Origin: JBBQHX01 sp035306065
GTDB taxonomy: Bacteria > Gemmatimonadota > Gemmatimonadetes > Gemmatimonadales > Gemmatimonadaceae
NCBI GenBank assembly: GCA_035306065.1
Contig: DATGOL010000029.1
Span: 10,953-74,952, forward strand
Length of the DNA: 64,000 bases
Direction: 5' to 3'
Shown here piece after piece: positions 44,538 to 53,977 of the stretch. A model generated the notes under the pieces. The model was not told where the DNA came from, made no database searches, and saw nothing but the letters and a program-made list of their open reading frames with translations. How positions within the stretch are numbered: position 1 is the stretch's first letter; every line of letters starts with the position of its first letter. Position numbers and translations under genes: made by a program.

Positions 44538-46751
44538 TCAACGCTCGCCGCGCCCGCCGCCTCTACCGCCGCGGCGCGCACCCGATCCACGTCGTTCACC
44601 ACGGGCAGGACGCTCTTCGCCATCCGCCTCGGATTCGCCAGACTCCGATGCCCCCGGTTCCGCCTCACCTGCCGGCGGCTCTTCCAGTGCCTTCATCGAA
44701 AGTCGAAGCCGCCCGCGCTCATCACGATCGATGAGCTTCACGCGAACCTTGTCACCCTTGTTCACCACGTCTTCCGTGCGCTCGGTACGCGAGTGCTTGA
44801 GCTCGGAAATGTGAAGCAGAGCTTCGGTACCAGGAAGGATTTCCACGAACGCACCGAATGCAGTGGTGCTCTTCACGGTGCCCTCGTAGATCTCGCCGAC
44901 AACCGGCTCCTGCGTGAGCGCACGGATCATTGCCTGGGCACGTTCCATGTTCTCGCTGCCGACTGCCGCAATCGTCACGGTGCCGTCGTCATCAACACTG
45001 ACTTCGGACTCCGTCTCTTCCTGAATGCCGCGGATCGTCTTGCCCTTGGGACCGATGAGATCACCGATCTTGTCAGGCGGAATCTGCAGCGTAACGATGC
45101 GCGGCGCGTAAGGCGACACGTCTCCACGGGGCTCAGAGAGACCCTTCTCCATTTCGGACAGGATGTGAAGGCGGCCCGTACGAGCCTGCTCCAGCGCCTC
45201 CTTCAGGATCTTCAGGTCGAGCCCCTCGATCTTGATGTCCATCTGGATGGACGTGATGCCTTCGGACGTACCCGCAACCTTGAAGTCCATGTCACCAAGG
45301 TGATCCTCGGTGCCAAGGATGTCCGTGAGGATCGCGTACTTCTTCCCTTCCTTGATGAGACCCATTGCAACACCGGCAACCGCTGCCTTCATCGGAACAC
45401 CGGCATCGAACAGCGCGAGTGAACCACCGCACACCGACGCCATTGAAGACGAACCGTTCGACTCCAGGACATCGGACACCACGCGGACCGTATACGGGAA
45501 GTCCTCGTAAGGCGGCAGCACCGACTGCAGCGCACGCTCGGCGAGATGGCCGTGACCGATCTCGCGACGGCTGGTGCCGCGAACCGGACGAACTTCACCC
45601 GTTGAGAACGGCGGGAAGTTGTAATGCAGCATGAACGACTTCGTCGTCTCGGCAGCGTCATCGATGGTATCGAGGCGCTGTGCGTCTGCCTGGGTTCCAA
45701 GCGTTACGACAACGAGAGCCTGCGTCTGTCCACGCGTGAACAGTGCAGAGCCGTGTGCACGCGGCAGCAGCGCGACGTCCGTGGAGATGGCCCGCACTTC
45801 GTCCAGGCCGCGACCGTCCACTCGTGAACCCGTGCGCAGAACCTGATCACGCATGGAGTCGTACTCCGCGTCACCAACGAGGTTCTGGATGTCCTTTGCG
45901 TTGTCCGGGAACTCGGCAAGAAGCAGCTCGCTCAGTTCACGCTTGACGACTGCGACTGCCTCGATGCGCTGATGCTTGTCCTTTCGGTTCAGCGCTTCGG
46001 CAATGCGTCCTTCGCCGAGTTCCTTTACGCGTGCAACGAGACCCTCGGGCGCTTCCGCCCTGGTCCACGTCATCTTCTCGGCACGATTCTCGGCGAGCAT
46101 CTCTTCCTGCAGTGCCACGAGCTCCTTGATGGAGCGATGGCCAACCGCGAGCGCTTCGAGAACGTCGTCTTCACCGACTTCGAGAGCGCCGCCTTCCACC
46201 ATGATGATGGAATCTGCGGAGCCTGCGATGATCAGTTCGAGATCGCTGTACTCTAGCTGCTGGAAAGTGGGGTTAATGACCCACTTGTCCTGGACGCGAC
46301 CAACGCGCACACCCGCAATGGGGCCGAGGAACGGCACCTTGGAAGCGTTGAGCGCGTAGGAGGTGGCCAGGAGGGCGAGTACGTCTGCGTCGTTCTCCTG
46401 GTCGGCGGAGATGACGTAAACGAACACCTGAACTTCGTTCTTGAAGCCGTCAGGAAAGAGCGGTCGGATGGAGCGGTCGATCACGCGCGCTGAGAGGATC
46501 TCGGCGTCGTGAGGCCTGCCCTCACGCTTGATGAATCCGCCGGGAATCTTGCCCGCAGCGTATGTCTTTTCCTTGTATTCCACCGTCAGGGGGAAGAACG
46601 GAAGCGAGCTTTGCGTCTCGCTGACGGTGACTGTGGCGAGTACCATGGTCTCGCCGAACTGTACGACGGCTGCGCCAGCCGCCTGCTTTGCCATGCGTCC
46701 GGTCTCGATAACGAGCCGGCGTCCTGCGAAATTGCGTTCTACGCGTTGCAT
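44538..46751 (-). CDS. pnp: polynucleotide phosphorylase
   Basis: 3'-5' exoribonuclease of the degradosome. 737 residues from ATG 46751; GTG 46769 is an in-frame alternative. Domains: RNase PH 1 (about 10-145), helical domain, RNase PH 2 (about 325-550, FTRGQTQALVVVTLGT, SNGSSSMASVCGGSLALFDAG), KH (IPPDKIGDLIGPKGKTIRGI) and S1 (GEIYEGTVKSTTAFGAFVEI). The last 45 residues are an acidic then Arg/Gly-rich tail (RRGSGARRGGRGGGRGER), probably extra RNA-binding surface. Confidence 0.97.
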   Translation of the reverse strand: MQRVERNFAGRRLVIETGRMAKQAAGAAVVQFGETMVLATVTVSETQSSLPFFPLTVEYKEKTYAAGKIPGGFIKREGRPHDAEILSARVIDRSIRPLFPDGFKNEVQVFVYVISADQENDADVLALLATSYALNASKVPFLGPIAGVRVGRVQDKWVINPTFQQLEYSDLELIIAGSADSIIMVEGGALEVGEDDVLEALAVGHRSIKELVALQEEMLAENRAEKMTWTRAEAPEGLVARVKELGEGRIAEALNRKDKHQRIEAVAVVKRELSELLLAEFPDNAKDIQNLVGDAEYDSMRDQVLRTGSRVDGRGLDEVRAISTDVALLPRAHGSALFTRGQTQALVVVTLGTQADAQRLDTIDDAAETTKSFMLHYNFPPFSTGEVRPVRGTSRREIGHGHLAERALQSVLPPYEDFPYTVRVVSDVLESNGSSSMASVCGGSLALFDAGVPMKAAVAGVAMGLIKEGKKYAILTDILGTEDHLGDMDFKVAGTSEGITSIQMDIKIEGLDLKILKEALEQARTGRLHILSEMEKGLSEPRGDVSPYAPRIVTLQIPPDKIGDLIGPKGKTIRGIQEETESEVSVDDDGTVTIAAVGSENMERAQAMIRALTQEPVVGEIYEGTVKSTTAFGAFVEILPGTEALLHISELKHSRTERTEDVVNKGDKVRVKLIDRDERGRLRLSMKALEEPPAGEAEPGASESGESEADGEERPARGERRGSGARRGGRGGGRGER

Positions 46752-46898
46752 TGACCGCTGTAGCCTCACTGGTCGAGGGGGCGGGATCTCTTCCCGCGCG
46801 GACCCACGATTAAGATGACCGCATGCGAAACGCGCGCGGCCTTGTGAGGCAGCGGTCGTCTCGCGTGAACCGCCGGCAAGAGGCCGACGGGAACAACA

Positions 46899-46931
46899 AG
46901 CGCGCGGGCTGCTGGTGCAGACCCGCGCGCT
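46899..46931 (-). terminator. rpsO terminator
   Basis: A 10-bp GC stem (AGCGCGCGGG 46899-46908 with CCCGCGCGCT 46922-46931), 15 nt after the rpsO stop and followed on the minus strand by TTGTTGTTCCC. The pnp gene begins about 150 nt further on; I found no convincing separate pnp promoter. Confidence 0.65.
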
Positions 46932-46946
46932 CCAAATCGACCGTGC

Positions 46947-47207
46947 TCAGTAGCGGAGTCCCAGTTCCTGGATGAGCTGACGATAGCCATCCAGATCCTG
47001 CCGCTTCATGTAGTCCAGAAGCCTACGACGGCGACCAACCATTTTCAGCAGACCCTGCCGGCTGTGGTGGTCCTTGTGATTCTTACGGAAGTGATCCGTG
47101 AGATAATTGATACGATCAGTCAGCACGGCCACCTGCACCCGCGTGGAACCAGTGTCGGTATCGTGCGTGCGGTGCTTCTCGATGGTCGGTGCTTTATCGA
47201 AAGCCAT
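46947..47207 (-). CDS. rpsO: 30S ribosomal protein S15
   Basis: 86 residues matching S15 throughout: THDTDTGSTRVQVAVLTDRI, LTDHFRKNHKDHHSRQGLL, GRRRRLLDYMKRQD. GGGAG lies 10 nt before the ATG. The rpsO-pnp order is the common bacterial arrangement. Confidence 0.97.
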   Translation of the reverse strand: MAFDKAPTIEKHRTHDTDTGSTRVQVAVLTDRINYLTDHFRKNHKDHHSRQGLLKMVGRRRRLLDYMKRQDLDGYRQLIQELGLRY

Positions 47208-47267
47208 GGTGTATATTCTCCCAACGTCGCGCGGCGCCGAACGCGCCTAAATCAGTTCAATCTGAGT

Positions 47268-47296
47268 AACTTACCGCACCCGAGCTCCCCTGTAAA
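47268..47296 (-). promoter_or_regulatory. rpsO promoter
   Basis: Minus strand: TTTACA (47296-47291), 17-nt spacer, TAAGTT (47273-47268). The plus strand reads TAACTT at 47267-47272 in the same place, so a divergent -10 for the kinase gene overlaps it, although no -35 is visible for the plus direction. Confidence 0.6.
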
Positions 47297-47307
47297 GGTA
47301 GCCCTCG

Positions 47308-48903
47308 TTGCCTGAACGCCACCTCGGCCGTTCCCTCGGCCGCTATCGCGTGGATTCCCTTCTGGGATCCGGCGGATTCGCCTGGGTCTATCGCGGATTC
47401 GATCCTGACCTGGAAGTACCCGTAGCGATAAAGGTCCTCAAGCCGCAATTCGCAGGCGACCCCGAGTTCGAGGAGCGCTTTCGACGCGAGGCCTCCACTG
47501 CCGCGCGCCTCAGGCACCCGAATATCGTCACCATCTTCGCAGTAGGTCGCGACGATGGAGCGGTGTACTTCGCCATGGACTACCTGCCGCAGGGTCTCAC
47601 CCAGCGGCTCGAACTTAACAACACCCTTCCCGAGCCCACCCTGCTGCGGCTCGGAATCGAGGTGTCGCGCGCCCTCGCCTTCGCTCACCGGGCCGGCGTC
47701 ATCCACCGCGATATCAAGGTGGACAACATCCTGTTCGATGACCACGGCAACGCCATCGTGGTAGACTTCGGCATCGCCAGAGCCGCATCCGACGCCGCGA
47801 GGGAAACCAAGACGAACGTTGTCGTTGGTACTCCGCAGTACTTCGCACCCGAGCAGGCTCGTGGGCGGGCAGTGGATGGACGTACGGACATCTACGCACT
47901 GGGAGTTACCCTCTTCCGCGCGGCAACGGGCCAGCTGCCGTTCGAAGGCGAAGACTGGTACGACATCGCCCGTAAACATGTGGAACTGGCGCCGCCGCGC
48001 CCGCGCTCGCTGAACAGGGAGCTCTCCGCAGGCTTCGAGGCCGCAATCCTGAAGTGCCTCGAAAAGCGCCCGGAAGACCGTTACCAGACCGCTGACGAGC
48101 TTGGAACGGCTCTGTCGGAGCTGGCCGGCACCACGGCCGACGCCGCCTCCGAACCCACGCTCACGGTACCGGCCATTCAGCACACCGGTGAGCGCATACT
48201 CGAGAAGCTCAAGCGGAGGCGGCTGGTAATGGCCGCGTCCATCGGTGGTGCGGTGCTGGCGATCGCCATACTCATGTCACTTCTGGACGGCGACTCGACC
48301 ACCGAGGCAGTGTTGCCGGCGCAGCCGCAGGTGGCGGAGCTGGCCCCGCTCGTGGTTCCCGCGCCTCAGGACACGAGCGCCGATAGCGTCGTGATGGTCA
48401 ATGGGCCACAGGTGGTAACCACCGCGACACTCCGCGTGATCGCTCCTGGTGCGCAAATCCTTCTGGACTCGCGCTCGGTTGGCAGCAACGAATTTCGTCG
48501 GTCGGGGCTGGCACCGGGCGCCTATACGGTCTCCGCCAGGGTGGCATCCATACCGAACTGTCGCTGGGCCGAAGAAACCGAGCGCGTTACCCTCACGAGA
48601 GCCGAGACAACTACGGTTCAGCTTTCTCCACGGCAGTGCGGCAGAATCAGCTTCCCCCGCATTCCGGCCGGAACCACCTACAGACTTTCAGGGCCTGACG
48701 GCGTGCTGCTTACGGCGGATGTTCCGCTCGATGCACCGGTGGTGGTTCCTGCGGGCAACTACACGCTCACGCTCAGCCGGCCCGGCTGCGAGAGCTATGG
48801 CCCCGAGCAGCTCGAGGTTCCACCGGCGACTGCGCAACGGCCGGAGATAATCGAGTGGGCAACCCTGCGCTGCGGCAATGGAAAGCCGGAAGGTGATGGT
48901 TGA
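47308..48903 (+). CDS. membrane-anchored Ser/Thr protein kinase
   Basis: 531 residues, TTG start with AAGG about 10 nt upstream. The Hanks-type kinase domain (about 12-275) is complete: glycine loop LLGSGGFAWVYRG, Lys42 (VAIKVLKP), HRDIKVDN with Asp135, DFG with Asp153, and GTPQYFAPEQARG. A single membrane helix (306-326) is followed by about 200 extracytoplasmic residues with PEGA-like beta repeats (ATLRVIAPGAQILLDSRSVG, GLAPGAYTVSARV, VPAGNYTLTLSRPGC). Likely a sensor kinase; the signal and targets are unknown. It faces the rseP operon. Confidence 0.94.
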   Translation: MPERHLGRSLGRYRVDSLLGSGGFAWVYRGFDPDLEVPVAIKVLKPQFAGDPEFEERFRREASTAARLRHPNIVTIFAVGRDDGAVYFAMDYLPQGLTQRLELNNTLPEPTLLRLGIEVSRALAFAHRAGVIHRDIKVDNILFDDHGNAIVVDFGIARAASDAARETKTNVVVGTPQYFAPEQARGRAVDGRTDIYALGVTLFRAATGQLPFEGEDWYDIARKHVELAPPRPRSLNRELSAGFEAAILKCLEKRPEDRYQTADELGTALSELAGTTADAASEPTLTVPAIQHTGERILEKLKRRRLVMAASIGGAVLAIAILMSLLDGDSTTEAVLPAQPQVAELAPLVVPAPQDTSADSVVMVNGPQVVTTATLRVIAPGAQILLDSRSVGSNEFRRSGLAPGAYTVSARVASIPNCRWAEETERVTLTRAETTTVQLSPRQCGRISFPRIPAGTTYRLSGPDGVLLTADVPLDAPVVVPAGNYTLTLSRPGCESYGPEQLEVPPATAQRPEIIEWATLRCGNGKPEGDG

Positions 48904-48918
48904 GCCTGCCGGCTCAAC
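48899..48918. terminator. hairpin at the kinase stop codon
   Basis: GTTGAGCC and GGCTCAAC pair perfectly (8 bp) around TGCC. The 5' arm includes the kinase stop codon. It lies between convergent genes and could end both transcripts, but there is no T tract. Confidence 0.5.
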
Positions 48919-48939
48919 GCGAACCAGGTTGTCGCTTGC

Positions 48940-49392
48940 CTAGAAGTTGTAACCGGCCACGAGGCCGACTATCGCGCCGCCCGCTGCCGCAATCCAGAAC
49001 ACGGTCTGCCGCCAGAAAGGACGCGACGGCGGCTGCATAACGGCAACGTGCTCGGGCTGCACGCGTCTGGTCTGGCCGGTGATCACCGCCTCTGCGGTCG
49101 TGCCCTGCACACCGATCACCCGGAACTCCGCAACGAACTCGTCGTCACGCGCCGGATCTACCGCCTGACCACGCCGCCCCGCCCGCACCCAGCCCTGGCC
49201 ACCGATGTTGAAAACGATGGTGGTGTCCTTCACCTGCTCGATCCGGAACCGCGCCAGAAGCGATTGCGCTTCCGCCGCAGTCGGCAGGCAGGCCATGGCA
49301 GACATAGCGAAAACCAAGGATGCGAAAAACAACCCGAATCGCCGGGCATTACCAGCAGGATGCTTGCCGAACACGCCCTGGCTCTGCCTCAC
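48940..49392 (-). CDS. small exported hypothetical protein
   Basis: 150 residues from GTG 49392, overlapping the rseP stop (GTGA). It has a signal peptide-like segment (FGLFFASLVFAMSAMACLP) with a likely cleavage after AEA near residue 42, a soluble middle (RFRIEQVKDTTIVFNIGGQG, FRVIGVQGTTAEAVITG), and a C-terminal membrane helix (FWIAAAGGAIVGLVAGYNF). I do not recognise the family. Coupling to rseP suggests an envelope role. Confidence 0.7.
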   Translation of the reverse strand: MRQSQGVFGKHPAGNARRFGLFFASLVFAMSAMACLPTAAEAQSLLARFRIEQVKDTTIVFNIGGQGWVRAGRRGQAVDPARDDEFVAEFRVIGVQGTTAEAVITGQTRRVQPEHVAVMQPPSRPFWRQTVFWIAAAGGAIVGLVAGYNF

Positions 49393-50621
49393 GTGAACAT
49401 TGTTCGCAGGAGATTGCGTACATCGTTGAACATCACGAATACGAACAGTGCGAGAATGAGCGCAAGACCTGCCCGAAGTATGTACTCCTTGGTGCGTGCA
49501 CTGAAGGCGCTCCCCTTTGCGGCCTCCAGGACATTGACGACAATCTGACCACCGTCCAGAATCGGGATCGGAAGCAGGTTGAAGATTCCGATATTAACGC
49601 TCAGGAACGCAAGCAGCGCAAGCAGATTCTCAACGCCGGTCCTGGCCGCCGCAACGGAGATCTGCGCTATCGCAACGGGCCCGCCAAGGTTCTCCATGGA
49701 CTCCCGGCCCGTAACCATCCTGCGAAGGATGGTTACTACCGCACCAGCCGCTTCCCAGGTTCTATCCCACCCCAGTGCAGTGGCCTGGCCAATCGGTATT
49801 CGGTCTCTGCCAATCCTGTCGGTGGGAACTGCACCTATACGGCCTTCCAGTCTCTCCTCACCGGTGAGCGGGTTGGTTACCGTCGTTGCTTCCGGCGACA
49901 GACGGATGGCCACCTCACGGCCGTCGCGCTGCACATCGAGCGTGATCTCCCTGCCTGCATTCGGACCAACTGCCAGCACCAGGTCTTCGAACGTTCGCAC
50001 GGGTACGCCTTCAACACGGAGCACGCTGTCTCCCTGTTGCAGTCCTGCACGTGCGGCAGGCATGTCCGCGAGAACAGAATCGATTACCGCGTGGCGATAC
50101 GGCGCTCCGTACCAGGCGTACGTTCCGGTAAAGGCAACGAAGCCCAGCGCCACATTCATCGCTACGCCCGCAATGAGTATCAGCAGGCGTGCAGGCAGCG
50201 ATCGTGACTCGAAGTACCGCTCCTCTGGAACAGGCTTCGGCCCGAACGGGACCATTGCTTCGGGATCCCAGTCCTCCGGGCGAATGCCCTCGGGAACCTG
50301 ATCATCGCCTGCAATGGTGCCTGCTCCGCTACCGCCAACGGTAGCAGGGACACCATCCCGTGAAGGCAACTTCTCACCGCCGCCCTCGAGCAGTGCCATG
50401 GTCTCGTCTTCGCGTGAGGCCATGCGCACGTATCCGCCGAGTGGCAGCAGCGCGAGTACGTACTCGGTCTCGCCCCAGCGCTTCTTGAGAAGTGCGGGCC
50501 CGAAGCCGATGGAGAAGCGGGGTGCGTACACCCCAACGGCCTTGGCGGCAAGAAAATGTCCGAGCTCGTGCACGAAGATCACGAGTCCGAAAACAACGAC
50601 TGGTGCGAGCCAGACTAGCAT
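49389..50621 (-). CDS. rseP: site-2 protease RseP
   Basis: Membrane zinc protease cutting within membrane helices, as in sigma-E-type stress signalling. 410 residues. The active site is His18-Glu19-x-x-His22 (VHELGH), with the distant LDGG ligand motif in PIPILDGG near residue 350. A PDZ domain lies between about 195 and 270 (DMPAARAGLQQGDSVLRVEG). Residues 75-135 are a hydrophilic Gly/Glu/Asp-rich insert before the second membrane segment. It overlaps dxr by 7 nt. Confidence 0.95.
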   Translation of the reverse strand: MLVWLAPVVVFGLVIFVHELGHFLAAKAVGVYAPRFSIGFGPALLKKRWGETEYVLALLPLGGYVRMASREDETMALLEGGGEKLPSRDGVPATVGGSGAGTIAGDDQVPEGIRPEDWDPEAMVPFGPKPVPEERYFESRSLPARLLILIAGVAMNVALGFVAFTGTYAWYGAPYRHAVIDSVLADMPAARAGLQQGDSVLRVEGVPVRTFEDLVLAVGPNAGREITLDVQRDGREVAIRLSPEATTVTNPLTGEERLEGRIGAVPTDRIGRDRIPIGQATALGWDRTWEAAGAVVTILRRMVTGRESMENLGGPVAIAQISVAAARTGVENLLALLAFLSVNIGIFNLLPIPILDGGQIVVNVLEAAKGSAFSARTKEYILRAGLALILALFVFVMFNDVRNLLRTMFT

Positions 50622-51766
50622 TCGTGGAAAAGCTCGGTAACGAGGCGCCTGGCTTCCGCATCCGCGGCAAGCAGTGCGTCTCGTGAATCAGCAGAAGCGC
50701 CGGACAGTCGCGACAAGGCGTGCTCCACGGCGCGGGGAATATCGGTGAAAGCTACGGCTCCTCCAAGGAAGAGGGCGACCGCTGCCTCATTTGCTGCATT
50801 GTAAACGGCCGGCGCAGCCCCACCAGCTCGTCCCGCATTCGTACCCAGCTCCAGCATCGGGAATCTGTCGTAGCGCACGGGCTCGAAGGTCAGCGGCGAG
50901 AGCTCCACCGGGTCGAATGTTGGTACACCGGTGTCCGTAAGGCGCTCCGGATGCGTGAGTGCGTAGAGTACCGGCAGCTCCATGCTTGGAACGCCCATCT
51001 GCGCAAGCACGCTGCCGTCCACAAACTCCACGAATGAGTGCACCACGCTCTGCGGATGCACAACCACGTCAATGCGGTCATACGGCAATCCGAAAAGAAA
51101 GTGCGCCTCTATCACCTCGAGCGCCTTGTTCGCAAGCGACGCACTGTCCACCGTGATCTTGCGACCCATCTGCCAGGTTGGATGCTGCAGTGCGTCCGCA
51201 AGCGTGGCGCGCTCGATGCGCTCGTCAGGCCAGGTGCGAAACGGGCCACCGGATGCGGTAAGTACGAGCCGACGAATCTCGGAAGCAGGCCTGCTCCCAA
51301 TGCACTGCAGGATTGCCGAATGCTCCGAATCCACCGGAACCAGCTCGCCGCCACCTTCTCGCGCTGCCGCCAGCACGAGGTTGCCGCCAACCACCAGCGT
51401 TTCCTTGTTTGCGAGAGCCACGCGCTTTCCATGGTACAGCGCCGCGAGCGTGGCATCGAGCCCGGCAGCCCCAACCACCGCGTTCAGAACGATGTGCGCA
51501 CTCGGCAATGTTGCAGCCTCGATGAGGCACTCAGTGCCGCTCTTCCAATCGCCATTCGCACTGTCACCAACCATTCCCACGAACTCAGGACGGAATCGTT
51601 CCGCCTGCTCGCGCAGCAGCGCCTCGTTGCTGAAGGCAGTGAGCGCCGCAACGGAAAAACGATCGCGCTGCCTGTCGAGTACGCGAAGCGCAGTGGTTCC
51701 AATGGAGCCGGTGGAGCCGAGAAGTGCGACACCCTGCGGCTCCGGAGTGGTGCGGGCGCCGGTCAT
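50615..51766 (-). CDS. dxr: 1-deoxy-D-xylulose 5-phosphate reductoisomerase
   Basis: Second step of the MEP isoprenoid pathway. 383 residues. NADPH loop GSTGSIG at 17-23, ALANKETLV, the metal-binding VDSEHSAI, substrate loop TASGGPFR, PTWQMGRKITVDSASLANK and EVIEAHFLF. It overlaps cdsA by 4 nt and rseP by 7 nt; the uppS-cdsA-dxr-rseP order is common in bacteria. Confidence 0.97.
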   Translation of the reverse strand: MTGARTTPEPQGVALLGSTGSIGTTALRVLDRQRDRFSVAALTAFSNEALLREQAERFRPEFVGMVGDSANGDWKSGTECLIEAATLPSAHIVLNAVVGAAGLDATLAALYHGKRVALANKETLVVGGNLVLAAAREGGGELVPVDSEHSAILQCIGSRPASEIRRLVLTASGGPFRTWPDERIERATLADALQHPTWQMGRKITVDSASLANKALEVIEAHFLFGLPYDRIDVVVHPQSVVHSFVEFVDGSVLAQMGVPSMELPVLYALTHPERLTDTGVPTFDPVELSPLTFEPVRYDRFPMLELGTNAGRAGGAAPAVYNAANEAAVALFLGGAVAFTDIPRAVEHALSRLSGASADSRDALLAADAEARRLVTELFHEC

Positions 51767-52620
51767 CGGATTGCCGGCACCATCAGGAACTCGATCAGGA
51801 AGTAGCCCAGGGGCAACGTGAACAACAGGCTGTCCAGGCGATCGAAAACACCGCCGTGTCCGGGAACGAGGTGAGAACTGTCCTTCACCCCTGCCTCACG
51901 CTTGAGCAGCGACTCCGCAAGATCTCCGACCTGCGCCGCTACACTGATGAGGGCACCGAACAGGAGTGCGCCAGCTGTCGTAAAGCCGAGACTTGCAACT
52001 TCGGGCAGCACGAACCGCCCGATGGCGAGCGCGAGCAGCATCGTGGTTACCAGCCCGCCTATGGCGCCTTCAACCGTCTTGCCCGGGCTGACGGCCGGAA
52101 TGAGCTTTCGCCTCCCGAAGGTGCGCCCCACGAAATAGGCTCCGATGTCCGAGCCCCACGTTAGCAGCACGGGAAGCATGACGAGCGCGGTTCCGCCCAG
52201 CGCATCCACGCTGAATCGGTGGTATCTCAGAGCATATGCAAAGCTCAGCATTCCGCCAATGTAAAGAACGCCGAACACCGTGATCGCCGTAGCGGCAAGC
52301 GGATGGCCTTCAACACCCCGCGCCCAGATGGCAATGGCCAGCAGCCCGAGCATAACGAGCGCCAGTGCGCTGAGCGGAACGTTGAGCACGCGCAGGAAGT
52401 GCCCATGCACCACCAGTGGTACCGCGGCAGACAGTGCTATCCCAGCACCGGCAATCGGCCTGACGCCTGTGTGTCCGGCCATGCGATACAGCTCCCAGCT
52501 TGCCAGGGCAGCAGCAATGCCGAGCAGCGACGCCAGCCACGCATCGCCAAGAAAGATGATGAGTATGGTGACTGGCGCCGCGATCACGGCGAACAGCACC
52601 CGCAGGGTTAACTCGGACAA
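51763..52620 (-). CDS. cdsA: phosphatidate cytidylyltransferase
   Basis: Makes CDP-diacylglycerol, the precursor used by PssA in this window. 285 residues from TTG 52620, chosen because the protein then begins MSELTLRVLFAVIAAPV as in homologues; upstream sequence in the same frame lies in uppS. About eight membrane segments. The signature is GDLAESLLKREAGVKDSSHL followed by GHGGVFDRLDSLLF. SPGKTVEGAIGG is also present. Confidence 0.94.
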   Translation of the reverse strand: MSELTLRVLFAVIAAPVTILIIFLGDAWLASLLGIAAALASWELYRMAGHTGVRPIAGAGIALSAAVPLVVHGHFLRVLNVPLSALALVMLGLLAIAIWARGVEGHPLAATAITVFGVLYIGGMLSFAYALRYHRFSVDALGGTALVMLPVLLTWGSDIGAYFVGRTFGRRKLIPAVSPGKTVEGAIGGLVTTMLLALAIGRFVLPEVASLGFTTAGALLFGALISVAAQVGDLAESLLKREAGVKDSSHLVPGHGGVFDRLDSLLFTLPLGYFLIEFLMVPAIR

Positions 52621-52652
52621 TGGAAGGGGGACCGAAGCGGTGTCGCGCCGCG

Positions 52653-53408
52653 TCAGGCGGTAACGCGCCCGAACCTGCGATCGCGGTTCTGGTAGTCCAC
52701 GATCGCGGTGAACAGCTCGCGACGCGTGAAGTCCGGCCACAGTAGTGGCGAGATGTACAGCTCCGTGTAGGCAAGCTGCCACAGCAGGAAATTCGAGATG
52801 CGAAGTTCGCCGGAGGTACGGATAAGCAAGTCGGGGTCCGGAATGCCGCTGGTGTACAGCTCGGACTCGAACATGCGCTCGTCTATGGCGTCTGGTGCGA
52901 GCTCTCCGGCCGCAACGTGCTCCGCGAGCCTGCGCGCAACACGAACCAGTTCGGCGCGACTGCCATAGGATATGAACAGGTTGAGCAGCAGCCGGTCATT
53001 TCCAGCCGTCATATCAACCACGTGCTTCACGGCCCTGGCAGCAGCCGGCGTAAGGCGGGTAAGGTCTCCCAGCACCTGAACCCGTACACCCTGGGCATGA
53101 AGTTCGTCTGCCTCACGCGCCACATACTCCTCCAGCAGCGACATGAGGGCTGACACCTCGCTCTCCGGACGGTGCCAGTTTTCCTGCGAAAAGGCAAAGA
53201 GCGAGAGCACATCGAGGCCTGCCTGTACCGCACCCTCCACCACCTCACGCACAGACTTCATCCCTGACCGGTGCCCAACGGGGCGTGGAAGAAACCTCTC
53301 CCGCGCCCAGCGTCCGTTGCCGTCCATGATGATCGCTACGTGACGCGGCAGGTGGCCGTGCACGCGGATCCGCGCCAGCAACTCGGTGGCGACTGAATCC
53401 TCGGCCAT
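52653..53408 (-). CDS. uppS: undecaprenyl diphosphate synthase
   Basis: cis-Prenyltransferase making the lipid carrier for wall synthesis. 251 residues with catalytic Asp29 in IIMDGNGRWARER, GHRSGMKSV, LSLFAFSQENWHRP and PDPDLLIRTSGE.RISNFLLWQLAYTE. It starts 4 nt after the frr stop. Confidence 0.97.
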   Translation of the reverse strand: MAEDSVATELLARIRVHGHLPRHVAIIMDGNGRWARERFLPRPVGHRSGMKSVREVVEGAVQAGLDVLSLFAFSQENWHRPESEVSALMSLLEEYVAREADELHAQGVRVQVLGDLTRLTPAAARAVKHVVDMTAGNDRLLLNLFISYGSRAELVRVARRLAEHVAAGELAPDAIDERMFESELYTSGIPDPDLLIRTSGELRISNFLLWQLAYTELYISPLLWPDFTRRELFTAIVDYQNRDRRFGRVTA

Positions 53409-53412
53409 CGGC

Positions 53413-53967
53413 TCAGACTTCCATTATCTCGGCTTCCTTGCCCTTCACGAGCTCCTCCAGTCGGGCAATGCAGTCGTCGTGCACCTTCTGCAGGTCCTTC
53501 TCTGCCCTCTTCACCTCGTCTTCGGAAACGCCGTCCAGCTTCTTCAGCCTGTCGCGACCGTCGGTGCGCGCGTGCCTTACGGCTACGCGGCCCTCTTCGG
53601 CGAGCTTGTGCACCACCTTCACCATCTCGCGGCGGCGCTCCTCGTTCATGGGCGGAACCGGAACCCGGATCACAGCTCCCTGATTCGATGGCTCGAGGCC
53701 GAGGTCTGATTCGCGAATCGCCTTCTCGATTACCTTGGCCTGACCCTTGTCGTAAGGCGTGACGATGAGCAGGCGCGGCTCGGGCGAACTCACCGAGGCC
53801 ACCTGGTTCAGCATCATCTGCTGCCCGTACACCTCCACGCGCACGGTATCCAGCAACTGCCCGCTGGCCTTTCCGGTTCGGATGCCCGAGAACTCGCGAC
53901 GAGTGCTATCCACCGCCTTGTCCATGGCGGTGCGCACGTTATTCAGGATTTGAGAAGTGGAACTCAT
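53413..53967 (-). CDS. frr: ribosome recycling factor
   Basis: Splits post-termination ribosomes with EF-G. 184 residues from ATG 53967 (a TTG three codons earlier is possible), the usual 185-residue size. Motifs: FSGIRTGKAS, VEVYGQQMMLNQVASVSSPE, PPMNEERRREMVKVVHKLAEEGRVAVRHAR. Confidence 0.97.
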   Translation of the reverse strand: MSSTSQILNNVRTAMDKAVDSTRREFSGIRTGKASGQLLDTVRVEVYGQQMMLNQVASVSSPEPRLLIVTPYDKGQAKVIEKAIRESDLGLEPSNQGAVIRVPVPPMNEERRREMVKVVHKLAEEGRVAVRHARTDGRDRLKKLDGVSEDEVKRAEKDLQKVHDDCIARLEELVKGKEAEIMEV

Positions 53968-53977
53968 GGTTGTCAAA

